Shown here: piece after piece, positions 26,388 through 35,664 of the stretch
Layout of the letters: each line of letters starts with the position of its first letter
How positions within the stretch are numbered: position 1 is the first letter of the stretch
From: Bordetella parapertussis
Lineage (GTDB): Bacteria > Pseudomonadota > Gammaproteobacteria > Burkholderiales > SG8-39
Direction of reading: 5' to 3'
DNA: 64,000 bases
Assembly: GCA_945862265.1 (NCBI GenBank)
Contig: CAMAXP010000025.1
Span: 1 to 64,000 of the forward strand
The notes under the pieces: generated by a model
Told to the model about the DNA's origin: nothing
The model's database searches: none
What the model saw: only the letters and a program-made list of their open reading frames with translations
Position numbers and translations under genes: made by a program

Positions 26388-27097
26388 TAATTGGCGCCGG
26401 CCAAGCCGGGAAATTCTCGCTCAGCGAGCGCGAGGCTGGCCAGCGTCCCGATATCGCGGTGATACCAGGTGTTGTGGAAAGTATGGATCCGGCCGAGGAA
26501 ATGCGGTAGCACCTCCGTGCTGAGGTCGATAACAGGCTTGCCGAGCGATGCAAGGAAATCCAGTACCTCAGGCTCGAAGATATAGACAGCCGCGTTGGCC
26601 CGGGTACCGGGAGGGTTGGCGACCTTTTCGTGGAAGGCGACGACTACGCCCGCCTGTTCCTCGACGATTCCGCAGCTTTGCGGGGCATCGGTGTCGAAGG
26701 TCATCATCGTAATGGCGCAGTCCCGCGGGCGCGCGGCATGGCTTACCACAAACCCTCCCGCGTCGAAGCGTGTGAGGTTGTCGGCGTGGGCCACCAGGAA
26801 AGCCTGCCCCTCAAGCCACTTTCGGTTTGCGAGCAACGTGCCGCCTGTGCCCAGGATGTTCGCCTCATGGACCAAGTCCACCTTGCTGCGCCAGCGCGAA
26901 CCGGAAACGAACGCCCGAACTGCGTCCGGCAGGTAGTGCGTGTTAACCAGGATGCGTTCGAAGCCGCCGTCCAGCAGCAGGTCGAACCAGTACCCCAGTA
27001 AGGGCCGGCCATGGATCGGCACAAGGCACTTTGGAATCGTATCGGTGAGCGGCCTCAGCCGGGTCCCGAGGCCGGCAGCAAGCAGCAATGCCTTCAA
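26387..27097 (-). CDS. Sugar-phosphate nucleotidyltransferase
   Basis: A 236-residue NTP-transferase. It begins LKALLLAAGLGTRLRPLTDTIPK (the G-x-G-T-R-L nucleotide loop), with the sugar-binding EANILGTGGTL and the metal segment VAHADNLT. It activates a sugar 1-phosphate, as HddC does for heptose. The start is the TTG at 27097, which overlaps the previous stop (TTGA). It couples to the kinase-nucleotidyltransferase fusion upstream. Confidence 0.88.
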   Translation of the reverse strand: MKALLLAAGLGTRLRPLTDTIPKCLVPIHGRPLLGYWFDLLLDGGFERILVNTHYLPDAVRAFVSGSRWRSKVDLVHEANILGTGGTLLANRKWLEGQAFLVAHADNLTRFDAGGFVVSHAARPRDCAITMMTFDTDAPQSCGIVEEQAGVVVAFHEKVANPPGTRANAAVYIFEPEVLDFLASLGKPVIDLSTEVLPHFLGRIHTFHNTWYHRDIGTLASLALAEREFPGLAGAN

Positions 27098-28581
27098 AGT
27101 CCCAGCTCCATGACCAGTTCCTCGGCATTGAGCGGGGAGTTGCCGACGCGGCTTACCTGGCAGGCGGCCGCGATACTGCCGAGATAGGCGCTTTGCCAGA
27201 CGTCGGCGCCGACCGCTAGCGCCATAGAAGCGCAGGTGAGCAGAGAATCGCCCGCGCCCGAAACGTCCTTTGGAGAGGTATTCAGCGCCGGCAACTGGTC
27301 GGTCAGGCACTCGCTGCCGGATTTGTCCGGCGCGTGGATCAGGAGCCCTTCGGCGCCGAGTGTGATGAAAAGTTGCCGGGCATCGGCCTTCCGGCGCAGG
27401 CTCTCGGCAAGCACCACCAGCCCCGAGCTGTAATCGTGCACCGCAAGCCGGGCCTCATGTTCGGTCGGCGTGAGCAGGCTCATGCCTGTGAATCGCGAGA
27501 CGTCGCTGATCTGGGACGAGGCCTGGCTGTCGCCGACCATCATTACGCCCTTCCGCCTGCACTGCGCTATCAGGCGGCTGACCAGGCTTTGCGGCAGGCA
27601 TCCGTAATTGAAATCCGAAAAAATAAGGAGGTCGCAATCGTCCAGCGCGCCGGAGATTTTTTCAAACATCGCGTCGCAGAGTTCGATGCTGATGGCATGC
27701 TGGCGCAGGTGGCTAACGCGGAGCAGCGTCTTCCCGTTCGCGCGGTAGCGCTGCTTGAGCGTGGTCGGGCGGCTCTCGTCCACGATGAATTCGTTCGCAA
27801 CGCGGTACTTGTCGAGTGTCTTTTTGGCATAGGCGGATGTGGCGTCGCGGCCCGTGACGCAGAAGTACCGCACTTCGGCCCCGAGGCCGCGGGCATGGGC
27901 TGCGACGATGCCCGCGCCCCCCACGAACAGGTCGCTCCGGATCGGGGTGACCACGATGGTCGGGTCCTCCTGCGACATACCGAGGGGGTCGCAGTTGATG
28001 TATTCGTCGACGATGAGGTCACCAGCGACGATCACCTTGAGGGTGCCGAATCTGCGAACGACGTTGATGAGGTCCTCGAAGCGAAAGCCGTGCCGCTCGG
28101 GAAAGTCGACGGGCTTCCTGATGGACGAAAAATTCGTTTCCAGAAGTTCGCGTTGTAGCAGGTCGAGCGATGAAAACCGGACCTCCCCCGATCCGAACAG
28201 GAGGGTACCGCCGTACTTCTCGACCGCCTCGCGTTCTGGATTCTCGCGACTTTCGTATTCCTTGCCCTTCACTACCACCGCGGGCCGGAGTTCCGCAATG
28301 AAGGACTCGGGCGGGCAGTCCATGAGGAACGCGTGGTCCACTATGCCGATGGCGCGCACGCCTTCGAGTCGCATTTGCGCCGGAACCGAGACTGCGGGCG
28401 ACGAGACGCTGGTGACCCCGACGACAAGGAAGTCCCCGCAGTCGGCCGCGAACTGCAGTAGGCGCAAGTGGCCGGGATGCACTATGTTGAAATTTCCAGA
28501 GACGAATACGACGCGTCCCGTGTCGCCGGCCATGCCGCGGACTTCGGCCAGCGCGAGTCGAAGGTTGTCCTGTGAGCTCAT
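27094..28581 (-). CDS. Fusion of cytidylyltransferase-like and PfkB/RfaE-type kinase domains
   Basis: A 495-residue two-domain protein. Residues 20-150 form a nucleotidyltransferase with VSGNFNIVHPGHLRLLQF (HxGH) and VVVGVT-type strands. Residues 190-495 form a ribokinase-like kinase with VIVAGDLIVDEY, VGGAGIVAAHARGLGAEV and the anion-hole motif KDVSGAGDSLL. This is HldE content in reversed order, since HldE has kinase first and adenylyltransferase second. It should phosphorylate and activate a heptose-like sugar. It is followed by the TTG-started NTP-transferase gene. Confidence 0.87.
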   Translation of the reverse strand: MSSQDNLRLALAEVRGMAGDTGRVVFVSGNFNIVHPGHLRLLQFAADCGDFLVVGVTSVSSPAVSVPAQMRLEGVRAIGIVDHAFLMDCPPESFIAELRPAVVVKGKEYESRENPEREAVEKYGGTLLFGSGEVRFSSLDLLQRELLETNFSSIRKPVDFPERHGFRFEDLINVVRRFGTLKVIVAGDLIVDEYINCDPLGMSQEDPTIVVTPIRSDLFVGGAGIVAAHARGLGAEVRYFCVTGRDATSAYAKKTLDKYRVANEFIVDESRPTTLKQRYRANGKTLLRVSHLRQHAISIELCDAMFEKISGALDDCDLLIFSDFNYGCLPQSLVSRLIAQCRRKGVMMVGDSQASSQISDVSRFTGMSLLTPTEHEARLAVHDYSSGLVVLAESLRRKADARQLFITLGAEGLLIHAPDKSGSECLTDQLPALNTSPKDVSGAGDSLLTCASMALAVGADVWQSAYLGSIAAACQVSRVGNSPLNAEELVMELGL

Positions 28582-28583
28582 GT

Positions 28584-29465
28584 TCAATCCTGTGCGAGAA
28601 GGCTGCCCGTCACGTCGTGCAACGGCTGGGGGTGTATGTCGAAGATACGGGTTGTCTGGCGCATGCCCAGCGCGCTGTGGAGCGGCGCGGGCACGTTCCC
28701 CAGACGCGTACGCACCCGGTCCTCCTCGATGTGGGCTTCGCAACCCAGTGATGCCGCAATTGACATCGCGAGGCCGAAGTATGTCACATCCATGCTTCCG
28801 GACAGGTGGTAGGTGCCGGCGCGGCGCCGCATGGCGATCCTCACAAGGCAGTCGACCACGTACCCGGGCGTAATCGGGCTCAGAACCAAGTCGGTGGCGG
28901 CGCGGATCCGGGACCCGCCGCGGAGGTCCCGGATCCAGCCGCCGACCAGGGCGTTGTCCCTGTTCAGCACTTTGGTCAGCCGGACGATGGCCGCGCCGGA
29001 AGAGGCGCCCGCGGCTGCCTGTTGCAGCCCGGCCTCGCAGGCGGCCTTCTGCCGGCCATATTCGGTGTCGGGGGAGGTCGGGGCGTCTTCGGGAACGCCT
29101 GGGGCGGTGCCGTCGAAGACCGCATTGCTGGACAAGTAGACGACAAATGCCCCGTCGCGCATGAACTCGCTGGCGAGTGCAACGGTGTTGTCAACGTTGA
29201 CAAGCCAGGTTCCGGCGGGATCCTCGGCGCAGCGCGCGTATCCGGTTGCGGCCGCCGCAAAGAATACGACGAGCCCGGGGTCCTGCAACCTGTCCGGCCA
29301 GCCGGCAAGCGACGCCATTGGACTCCGCAGGTCGAGGAATCGCTGGCCGGTACTGTGGGTATTGCGTCGAGTGGTGCTTGTGACCTGCCAGCCGGTGTCG
29401 GCCAGCCGGCTCTTGAGGGCCGCGCCGATCAGCCCGTCGCCGCCGATCACGAGCCCGGCGGGCAT
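28584..29465 (-). CDS. RmlD-like sugar reductase (SDR)
   Basis: A 293-residue extended SDR with cofactor motif IGGDGLIGAALKSRL, active-site YLSSNAVFDG and YGRQKAACE (YxxxK intact). It probably reduces a keto group of an activated sugar. Unlike the gene at 12400 its catalytic lysine is present. It lies 2 bp before the fusion gene and overlaps the upstream methyltransferase stop by 1 bp. Confidence 0.78.
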   Translation of the reverse strand: MPAGLVIGGDGLIGAALKSRLADTGWQVTSTTRRNTHSTGQRFLDLRSPMASLAGWPDRLQDPGLVVFFAAAATGYARCAEDPAGTWLVNVDNTVALASEFMRDGAFVVYLSSNAVFDGTAPGVPEDAPTSPDTEYGRQKAACEAGLQQAAAGASSGAAIVRLTKVLNRDNALVGGWIRDLRGGSRIRAATDLVLSPITPGYVVDCLVRIAMRRRAGTYHLSGSMDVTYFGLAMSIAASLGCEAHIEEDRVRTRLGNVPAPLHSALGMRQTTRIFDIHPQPLHDVTGSLLAQD

Positions 29466-30193
29466 CAGGGCTTCCGGCCGCCCGTGCCCTGTTTACGCAT
29501 TGTGGTGCAAACGGCGAGCAGGTAATGGGCCATCGGGGCAAACCCGGTGTGCACGACCTCGTCGTTCATGGAGAACAGGAGCACGTTGTGGAAGTAGCGG
29601 TCGAACAGGCGTTTGAGTTCCTTGCCGCTCTTGCAGTTGACATGCCCGATCTTGCTTTGCGGTGAGGCGTAGGACTGCGATTCGAGGGAGGGCATGCCCA
29701 CAATCAGGATGCCGTTCGGTTCCAGCGACTCAAGCAGGTTCTCGATGAACAGGGTTTCCTTTTCCTGGCTGATGTGCTCCAGCACGTCCAGGCTGTAAAT
29801 GGCGTCGAACTCGCCAGGGTAGGGGCCGGCGAGCATGTCGTGGACGTCGCACTTCATGGGCCAATCCGGGTGCGCCCTGGCTTTTATGTCGGCGATGAAG
29901 ATCGGGTCGAAATCGATGACCGTCAGGCTTTCCACTTCCTGCTTGACGATGCGCGAGGCGAACGCATCGCCACAGCCGACTTCCAGAGCGCGGCCCTTAC
30001 CCGTGAACAGCTTTGCGACGAATTTGTAGCGCGACAGCGTAAAGACGAGTCTCCTCGGGTCGTCTTGCCAGACCTGGTTGTTCATCATGCCGAGCGTTGC
30101 GAGGCCCTGGGATGCCTTCAGGTCGATCAGCGGGGCGTACTGCGGCTCTTTGGTCGACTCTGGTTCGCGCATGTCCGGCGTCTTGGGGATCAT
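29465..30193 (-). CDS. SAM-dependent methyltransferase (class I)
   Basis: A 242-residue protein with the SAM loop ALEVGCGDAFASRIV near residues 69-83, VIDFDPIFIAD, and the downstream YSLDVLEHISQEKE, typical of ubiE/type-11 methyltransferases. The target is presumably a sugar of the surface polymer. Its start overlaps the stop of the PhyH-like gene (ATGA). Confidence 0.83.
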   Translation of the reverse strand: MIPKTPDMREPESTKEPQYAPLIDLKASQGLATLGMMNNQVWQDDPRRLVFTLSRYKFVAKLFTGKGRALEVGCGDAFASRIVKQEVESLTVIDFDPIFIADIKARAHPDWPMKCDVHDMLAGPYPGEFDAIYSLDVLEHISQEKETLFIENLLESLEPNGILIVGMPSLESQSYASPQSKIGHVNCKSGKELKRLFDRYFHNVLLFSMNDEVVHTGFAPMAHYLLAVCTTMRKQGTGGRKP

Positions 30194-30936
30194 TGATAAT
30201 AATTTTCGTTTTTTACGAACATCGTGAATTCCATGCTGACTCGCGTCGAGGTGCCACCGGGCGCGCCGCCATGCAACAGGCGGTCGTGGAACACGATGGC
30301 ATCACCCGCTTGGCTGTTGAAGATTACGGAATTGAGGCTCTTCTCGTCCTCGTCGATCTGCGGCTTTACGAAGCCATCCCTTTCCTCGCCGTGGTAGCGC
30401 CAATCCTGCCTGTGTGAGCCCGGCACGTACCGAAAGCCGTTCTTGCCCGGATTGGTGAAGATGCTCACCCAGACCTTGACGCGCTGATGCCCAGATGGCG
30501 TCTTGCCGTGTCCGAGCTCCCAGAACCATGCGTCCGCGTGCAGCGGACCGACGTCAGTCGGGCTGTCCGGGCGCACCAGCCGCCAGTACATTTCCTCGTG
30601 GCCGATGTTCTCCTCGTCGGAAATCGTGAATGTCCCGAACTCTTCTTCCAGCGTCTTGATGAATGACGTGCTGCGGATCGCGCTGACCGCCTCGGCGCCG
30701 AGGATGCGGTTCGACTTCGGCCAGAGGCTCTTGTGGTCCACCAACTGACAGACCTCATGGTAGCGGTCCATTTCGACCGCCTCGAACTGCTGCACGGCGC
30801 CGGGCGAAGCCTGGGCGACGCGTTCCAGCCATTGCTGGCGGATCAGGCCCCGCACCAACGCGAGTTCGTCAGGTTGGAAACGAAGCCCGGTATGGAATCC
30901 GGCTTCTCCCTCAAGCGACTTTTTCATTTTGTCCAT
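30190..30936 (-). CDS. Phytanoyl-CoA dioxygenase-like (PhyH) oxygenase
   Basis: A 248-residue 2-oxoglutarate/Fe(II) oxygenase. The metal triad is visible as LHADAWF (HxD) and the distal His in FHDRLLHGGAPGG, with the 2-oxoglutarate Arg likely in TSTRVSMEF. Proteins of this family hydroxylate small molecules, including sugars in natural-product and lipopolysaccharide pathways. Its first 26 bp overlap the end of the C-methyltransferase gene. A second Met at residue 4 is possible as the start. Confidence 0.8.
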   Translation of the reverse strand: MDKMKKSLEGEAGFHTGLRFQPDELALVRGLIRQQWLERVAQASPGAVQQFEAVEMDRYHEVCQLVDHKSLWPKSNRILGAEAVSAIRSTSFIKTLEEEFGTFTISDEENIGHEEMYWRLVRPDSPTDVGPLHADAWFWELGHGKTPSGHQRVKVWVSIFTNPGKNGFRYVPGSHRQDWRYHGEERDGFVKPQIDEDEKSLNSVIFNSQAGDAIVFHDRLLHGGAPGGTSTRVSMEFTMFVKNENYYQ

Positions 30937-32122
30937 GGCGGCTGAAGAAAAGTTGGGGGTCGATGATGGTCATGCCGTGCGCCTTCGCATGAGCGCGCAG
31001 GCGTTCGGTCCAGCGTGGATAACCGAAACCGGTGGTGACAAGTGATCCGGATCGCGCGCTACGTTCGAAGTCCGCTGTCGAGAATATACCTGATCGAGCT
31101 TCGCCCACCGGCGGGAGGCGGCCGAGCTTGGCCGTATCGTCGTCAATGTAGGAGTCCACCCACTGTCCCACGCCGGAGAAATTGATGAGATTCGATTGCG
31201 AGTGCGAAGCCCCTATCGCGTACACCGGCCCGGGCGCGGAACGCAGGGCCTCGACGAAGCCAGCGAGAAAACGTTCCCACCGCGGCGGCAGGCTTTTCCA
31301 GAGCGCGACATTGCGCCGGTCGGGTTCGGTCTGTTCCAGGTTGGCGACCGCGCTTGCCGGTCTGCACCATGCGAGCAGGTTGCGCGTTTCGAGGTGCGGC
31401 TGCACGGCGGTTTCAATGGCGTACAGGCCTCCGGCGGCGAGAAGTCGCAGGAAGTTGCGGGGCGAAAAATAGCTGAGGTGCTCATCCCAGAGCTCATAGA
31501 CGTTCATGAGGTCCGGTATCGCCGACCCGTCGGGGATCTCGACCAGGGCGATGGAGCCTTCGTCCGCAAGGCATTGCCTCAGCGCCCGCACGAAGTCGAG
31601 GGGCTCGGGAACGTGTTCCAAGGTATGGCGGCAGATTACCGCTCGCGCGGCGCCATGCTCGCTTGCCAACCGGGGCACCAGGTCAGTGTCGAAGTAGGCG
31701 CGGACTACGTTGTGGCCGCGGGCGTGGGCTGCGGCGGCGAGCTGTTGAGACGGCTCGATCCCCACCACGCGCTTGAATCCCGCATCGCGCAGGACATCGA
31801 GGAATATGCCGTCGTTTGCGCCGACCTCCAGCACGAGGTCGTTCGCACCGATGCCAGACTCCCAGAGCTTCGAGACCAGGTCGTGCACATATGCGGGGTA
31901 CTGCAGTGCGGTTGCTCGCGTGACCTCAGCGTAATCGCGTGGAATAGAGCTGGCGACCTGCCTTGCAAGGCCGCAGTTGGCGCACAACTCGAAATCAAGG
32001 TCGAGCCTGGGCAGGGCGTCGGTCGCGGCACTCCGGAAAACGCCGGAAATGGGCACGCCCTTGAACGACAGAAGCGACTCAAAGCGGCGCCCCCCGCAGC
32101 ATGGGCATGGACGCGCGTTCAT
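30911..32122 (-). CDS. Sugar C-methyltransferase-like protein
   Basis: A 403-residue protein with the architecture of NovU/TylCIII-type C-methyltransferases: an N-terminal zinc knuckle (CPCCGG and CANCGLA, residues 5-50), a SAM-binding domain (LEVGANDGIFLDVL, VICRHTLEHV), and a C-terminal domain with VYAIGASHSQSNLINF. Members add a methyl branch to a keto sugar. The ATG at 32122 is chosen because the CPCCG motif follows immediately, although the frame is open further upstream. It is 70 bp after the TylF-like gene. Confidence 0.83.
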   Translation of the reverse strand: MNARPCPCCGGRRFESLLSFKGVPISGVFRSAATDALPRLDLDFELCANCGLARQVASSIPRDYAEVTRATALQYPAYVHDLVSKLWESGIGANDLVLEVGANDGIFLDVLRDAGFKRVVGIEPSQQLAAAAHARGHNVVRAYFDTDLVPRLASEHGAARAVICRHTLEHVPEPLDFVRALRQCLADEGSIALVEIPDGSAIPDLMNVYELWDEHLSYFSPRNFLRLLAAGGLYAIETAVQPHLETRNLLAWCRPASAVANLEQTEPDRRNVALWKSLPPRWERFLAGFVEALRSAPGPVYAIGASHSQSNLINFSGVGQWVDSYIDDDTAKLGRLPPVGEARSGIFSTADFERSARSGSLVTTGFGYPRWTERLRAHAKAHGMTIIDPQLFFSRHGQNEKVA

Positions 32123-32192
32123 AGTGGGTTTTCCAATCGGATCGATTCCAGCAGATATTCGTGCAAGCACCCGCCCGGGAAAGTGCCTGACT

Positions 32193-33020
32193 TCAACGTT
32201 TGACCACCATGCCCTGCCCGGTCGGGAGTTCAAGGATTTCGTATCCCCGCGCACGCATGAATTCGTCCTCGGCCACCTTCTGTTTCTCGAATAGCTTCCA
32301 GCCGTAGTCATCGAAGACGATCACCCCGCCCGGCACGACGCGATCGAATAGGCGCTCGAGCACAGCCACCGCGGCTCTGGGGGAGTTGAGGTCGACGTGC
32401 AGGAACCCGATCCGTTCTGGGCAGGACTGGTCCAAGGCTTCAGGAAGGAAGCCTCGGATGACCCTGACATTGGCAAGGTGCGCATATCGATCCCGAACGT
32501 ACTCGTACATCCCGTCGACACGGTAGTGCTTGTTAGCGAAGTCGAAGAATCCTTCGCTGAGCGGGTAGTCGCTCGCATCGGAATAGCGGTCTGAAAAACC
32601 TTCAAAGCTGTCGTACAGGTAGAAGGCGGGAATCGTCTCCGGTCCGAGCGTATGCAGCACCACCCAGGCCATATCGCCTTTGAATACACCACATTCGACA
32701 AAATCGCCGCCGGCCTTGAGCGCGCACCTTGCCGCCCAGCACAGCGTATTCAGGCGCCAGGCGATCGTGTGCGGGCCGACGTACTGGTCACACTGGTGCG
32801 AACCACGAACCGTATCGAACGCGGCCTTGAATGCCGGTTCGGCCAAAAAGCCCGCAGTCTTGTCGATGGTGAGAAGTCTGTCCCCCCAGGACATCGTCAG
32901 GTGCATGGGGGCGATAGAGGCGATTGCCTGATTCAGGCGATCCGCTGCAAGGGCTTCGGTGTCGCTTTCGGGGGCCGTAGCTTGGGGTCCGCGAACTGCG
33001 TCAATCAGGCGTTTTAGCAT
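32193..33020 (-). CDS. TylF/macrocin-type O-methyltransferase
   Basis: A 275-residue protein with the family landmarks DFVECGVFKGDMAWV (SAM site), YLYDSFEGFSD, FLHVDLNSPRAAVAVLERL and the metal-binding pair in VIVFDDYGW. It would O-methylate a sugar hydroxyl. The ATG at 33020 is preferred because the first 44 residues of the longer frame (ATG at 33152) are not expected in the family. It is the first gene of the leftward half of the locus. Confidence 0.83.
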   Translation of the reverse strand: MLKRLIDAVRGPQATAPESDTEALAADRLNQAIASIAPMHLTMSWGDRLLTIDKTAGFLAEPAFKAAFDTVRGSHQCDQYVGPHTIAWRLNTLCWAARCALKAGGDFVECGVFKGDMAWVVLHTLGPETIPAFYLYDSFEGFSDRYSDASDYPLSEGFFDFANKHYRVDGMYEYVRDRYAHLANVRVIRGFLPEALDQSCPERIGFLHVDLNSPRAAVAVLERLFDRVVPGGVIVFDDYGWKLFEKQKVAEDEFMRARGYEILELPTGQGMVVKR

Positions 33021-33443
33021 GGCAATGTTGAGGTTTAAGAATACGAGCAGGACGTGCCAAACCGTAGCCTTCAGCGGTGCTACCGCAAGTGTCTGGAGTA
33101 TATCTCTAAAACCCCGTTTTTGAGCCTGGCCATCACCGCTGTGGACCTGCATATGACCTCGCGCACAAGAGTGATGGTGCTGCGCAGATGAAGAATCGTT
33201 CGTATAAAAACGAAAATGCGTTCATCTCTGCTCGGACAAGTGCTTGGGTTGAGTCGGTGGCACCTGAGGCCATCGATTTTGATTCTTACGGTCCGTTACC
33301 GTTTCGGTTCGATCGAGAGCGTAAAGGGCATCGATCGTGACATTACCTAGCCATGAGACTTTTGAGCGCGTTCGCCCCGATATCCTTTCAGGCTGTTTTT
33401 GCTCTTTGCCGGTGGTGTCTTACGCAAGTCGGGTGAATTTCGG
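33021..33443 (+). other. Intergenic region upstream of the leftward polysaccharide operon
   Basis: This is 423 bp with no convincing gene. Both flanking genes run leftward, so it should hold the promoter of the operon that starts at 33020. I found no good -35/-10 pair on the minus strand, and no clear terminator after the acrylyl-CoA reductase-like gene. A short inverted repeat TTCGT/ACGAA lies near 33190-33206. Composition is lower in GC than the flanks. Confidence 0.5.
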
Positions 33444-34445
33444 TCAGAAATGCACCACAGCCCGCCCCCGAACGCCCGACGCAATGAGCTTCTCGCAGTG
33501 CGCCTGCAGGTCGCTGAACGGGATCGTGTAGGCGATCTCGTGGGTGTGGCGCGGGTGCAGGTCGCCGCCTTTTGACATGCGTGCCCAGACCGCGCCGCGC
33601 TCGGGCACCGGATGGTTGCCGTTGATGCCGGTCAGCGTCACGCCGCGCAGGATGAAAGGGTAGATTGAGGTCGTGAGGCTCTCGCCCGCGGCGTTGCCGA
33701 AAGCGCACACCACGCCGCGCTGTTTCATGCTTCTCAAAAGCGCGTCGAGAGGCTTGCCGCCGACCGCGTCGACAGCGCCCGCCCAGCGTTGCTCCTCGAG
33801 GGGCTTGTCGCCGGCCGCGATGCCGTCCCGCCCCACGATCTCCGCCGCGCCGATGTTCTTAAGGTAGTCGTGTTCGGTGGTCTTTCCCGTGCTCGCGACT
33901 ACGTGGTAGCCGAGGCCGGCGAGCATGTCGATCGCGAATGACGAACTTCCTCCAGTGCCGCCGGTAACAAGGATCGGGCCCTTGTCCGGCGTGACGCCGC
34001 GCAGGAGCAATTCGTCCACTGCGAGCGCGGAGGTGTAGGCGGCGAGGCCCATGGCCACCGAGTCGAACGGGTCTTCGCCCTGAGGGATGCGGCCGACCCA
34101 CTCGCCGGGCACCCTCACGTATTCGCTGTACCCGCCGTCCCGGCGCATGCCGAAATCGCGCCCGCCCTGCACGGTGACGAGGTCGCCGGGTTTGAAGGAC
34201 GGATCGGCCGATTCGACGACCTCGCCGGCCACTTCCACGCCGGGAATGCAGGGAAAACGCGAAATCACGTTGCCCACGCCGGTCACGGCGCGCGCGTCCT
34301 TGTAGTTGACCGCCGCGTAGTGCGACTTGATCACCACGTTGCCGGGGTCGAGGTCGTCGAGCGTCTGCTCGACCATGCGGCAGACGCGCCCGCCGTTTTT
34401 CTTCTCGCCAGCCTCTTTGTACAGCCTGAGCGCCTTGAACTTCAT
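33444..34445 (-). CDS. Acrylyl-CoA reductase-like MDR (YhdH/AcuI family)
   Basis: A 333-residue zinc-free medium-chain reductase. It starts MKFKALRLYKE and has YKDARAVTGVG, the NADPH loop VTGGTGGSSSFAIDML and a YhdH-type C-terminus. AcuI-type enzymes reduce acryloyl-CoA to propionyl-CoA, and close homologues are annotated as quinone oxidoreductases. Its start overlaps the CoA-transferase stop (ATGA). The context of CoA transferase and crotonase favours an acyl-CoA substrate. Confidence 0.85.
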   Translation of the reverse strand: MKFKALRLYKEAGEKKNGGRVCRMVEQTLDDLDPGNVVIKSHYAAVNYKDARAVTGVGNVISRFPCIPGVEVAGEVVESADPSFKPGDLVTVQGGRDFGMRRDGGYSEYVRVPGEWVGRIPQGEDPFDSVAMGLAAYTSALAVDELLLRGVTPDKGPILVTGGTGGSSSFAIDMLAGLGYHVVASTGKTTEHDYLKNIGAAEIVGRDGIAAGDKPLEEQRWAGAVDAVGGKPLDALLRSMKQRGVVCAFGNAAGESLTTSIYPFILRGVTLTGINGNHPVPERGAVWARMSKGGDLHPRHTHEIAYTIPFSDLQAHCEKLIASGVRGRAVVHF

Positions 34446-35659
34446 GCTGCGGGTTCCTTTCTATGCACGACCGTGCCGCTCGCGAGCAGCGCGTCGATCT
34501 CCTTTTCCGAGAAGCCGAACCCGGCCAGCACCTCGCAGCTGTGCTCGCCGACCGCGGGCGGGCCGCGATGCACGCGCGACTGCGCGTCGCGGTCGCCCAT
34601 CGCCATGCCTGCCGTGTGCACCGTGCCCGCCACCGAGCTGTGCATCTCCACGATCACGCCGTTGTGCGCGAGCTGCGGCGACTCCATCAGCGCGTCGTAG
34701 TCGGCGATCTGGCCGCAGATGATGTCGGCCTTTTCCATCAATTCCTGCCACTGGGCCGAAGTCTTCGAGGCGAGGCGCTTGGCCAGCTCCGCCATGAGCT
34801 GCGTCCGGTTGGCCACGCGGTCCGGGTTGAGCGCGAACTCCGGGCGGGTGGCCAGCGCCGGGTCGCCGAGCACGCCGCACAGCGCCTTCCAGCGGTCCTC
34901 GTGATAGGCCGCGATCATGATCCAGCCGTCCTGGGTCGGGTAGGCCTCATTGGGGGCGGAGTAGGGCGCCGCCGTGCCGGTGCGCGCGGGGAGTTCGCCG
35001 CTCGAGAGGTAGGACGCGATCGCCGACTGTTGCAGCATCACGGAGCTGTTGTAGAGCGAGACGTCCAGGTGCTGGCCGCGGCCCGTCGTGTCGCGCGTGC
35101 GCAGCGCCGCGAGTATGGCCGTGGTGCCGAGGAACCCGGTCACCATGTCTACAGCAGGAACCAGGACTTTCATCGGCGGTGAGTTCTCGTCGCCGATGTT
35201 GCTCATGAGCCCCGACACCGCCTGCACGATGCCGTCCACGCCGGGCTTGTCGCGCCAGGGGCCGGTCTGTCCATATGCCGAAATCGAGCAATAGACGAGG
35301 CGCGGATTCACGGTGGCGAGCGCGGCGTATCCGATGCCGAGCTTGTCCATCACGCCGGGGCGGAAACTCTCGAGCACCACGTCGACCTCGCGCACCATGC
35401 GCTTCACCACCGGCGCGCCTTCGTTCTTTTTCAAGTCGATGACGAGCGAGCGCTTGTTGCGGTTGAAACTCATCGACACGACCGATTCGCCCTTCTGCCA
35501 GGGCGGGCCGAGCTTGCGGCCGAGGTCGCCGGCGGGCCCCTCGATCTTGGTCACGTCCGCGCCGAGATCCCCCAACTGCATGCCGCAAGTGGGGCCGGCG
35601 CCGACCTGCGCGAAGTCGAGGACGCGGATGCCTTTGAGGGATTCGTTGATGCTCATCAT
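34442..35659 (-). CDS. Class III (CaiB/BaiF) CoA transferase
   Basis: A 405-residue family III CoA transferase. Landmarks are GIRVLDFAQVGAGPTCGMQLGDLGADV, RNKRSLVIDLK, SISAYGQTGPW, and the region holding the catalytic Asp in LVPAVDMVTGFLG. It moves CoA between organic acids without a nucleotide cost. It lies between a Bug-type binding protein gene and the reductase gene, implying uptake, activation and reduction of one carboxylic acid. Two ATG codons start the frame, and the first is used. Confidence 0.9.
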   Translation of the reverse strand: MMSINESLKGIRVLDFAQVGAGPTCGMQLGDLGADVTKIEGPAGDLGRKLGPPWQKGESVVSMSFNRNKRSLVIDLKKNEGAPVVKRMVREVDVVLESFRPGVMDKLGIGYAALATVNPRLVYCSISAYGQTGPWRDKPGVDGIVQAVSGLMSNIGDENSPPMKVLVPAVDMVTGFLGTTAILAALRTRDTTGRGQHLDVSLYNSSVMLQQSAIASYLSSGELPARTGTAAPYSAPNEAYPTQDGWIMIAAYHEDRWKALCGVLGDPALATRPEFALNPDRVANRTQLMAELAKRLASKTSAQWQELMEKADIICGQIADYDALMESPQLAHNGVIVEMHSSVAGTVHTAGMAMGDRDAQSRVHRGPPAVGEHSCEVLAGFGFSEKEIDALLASGTVVHRKEPAA

Positions 35660-35664
35660 CCGTC

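Noticed and set aside
33337..33531. 64-codon rightward frame near the end of the AcuI-type gene
   Set aside because: Overlaps the antisense of that gene and has no recognisable features.
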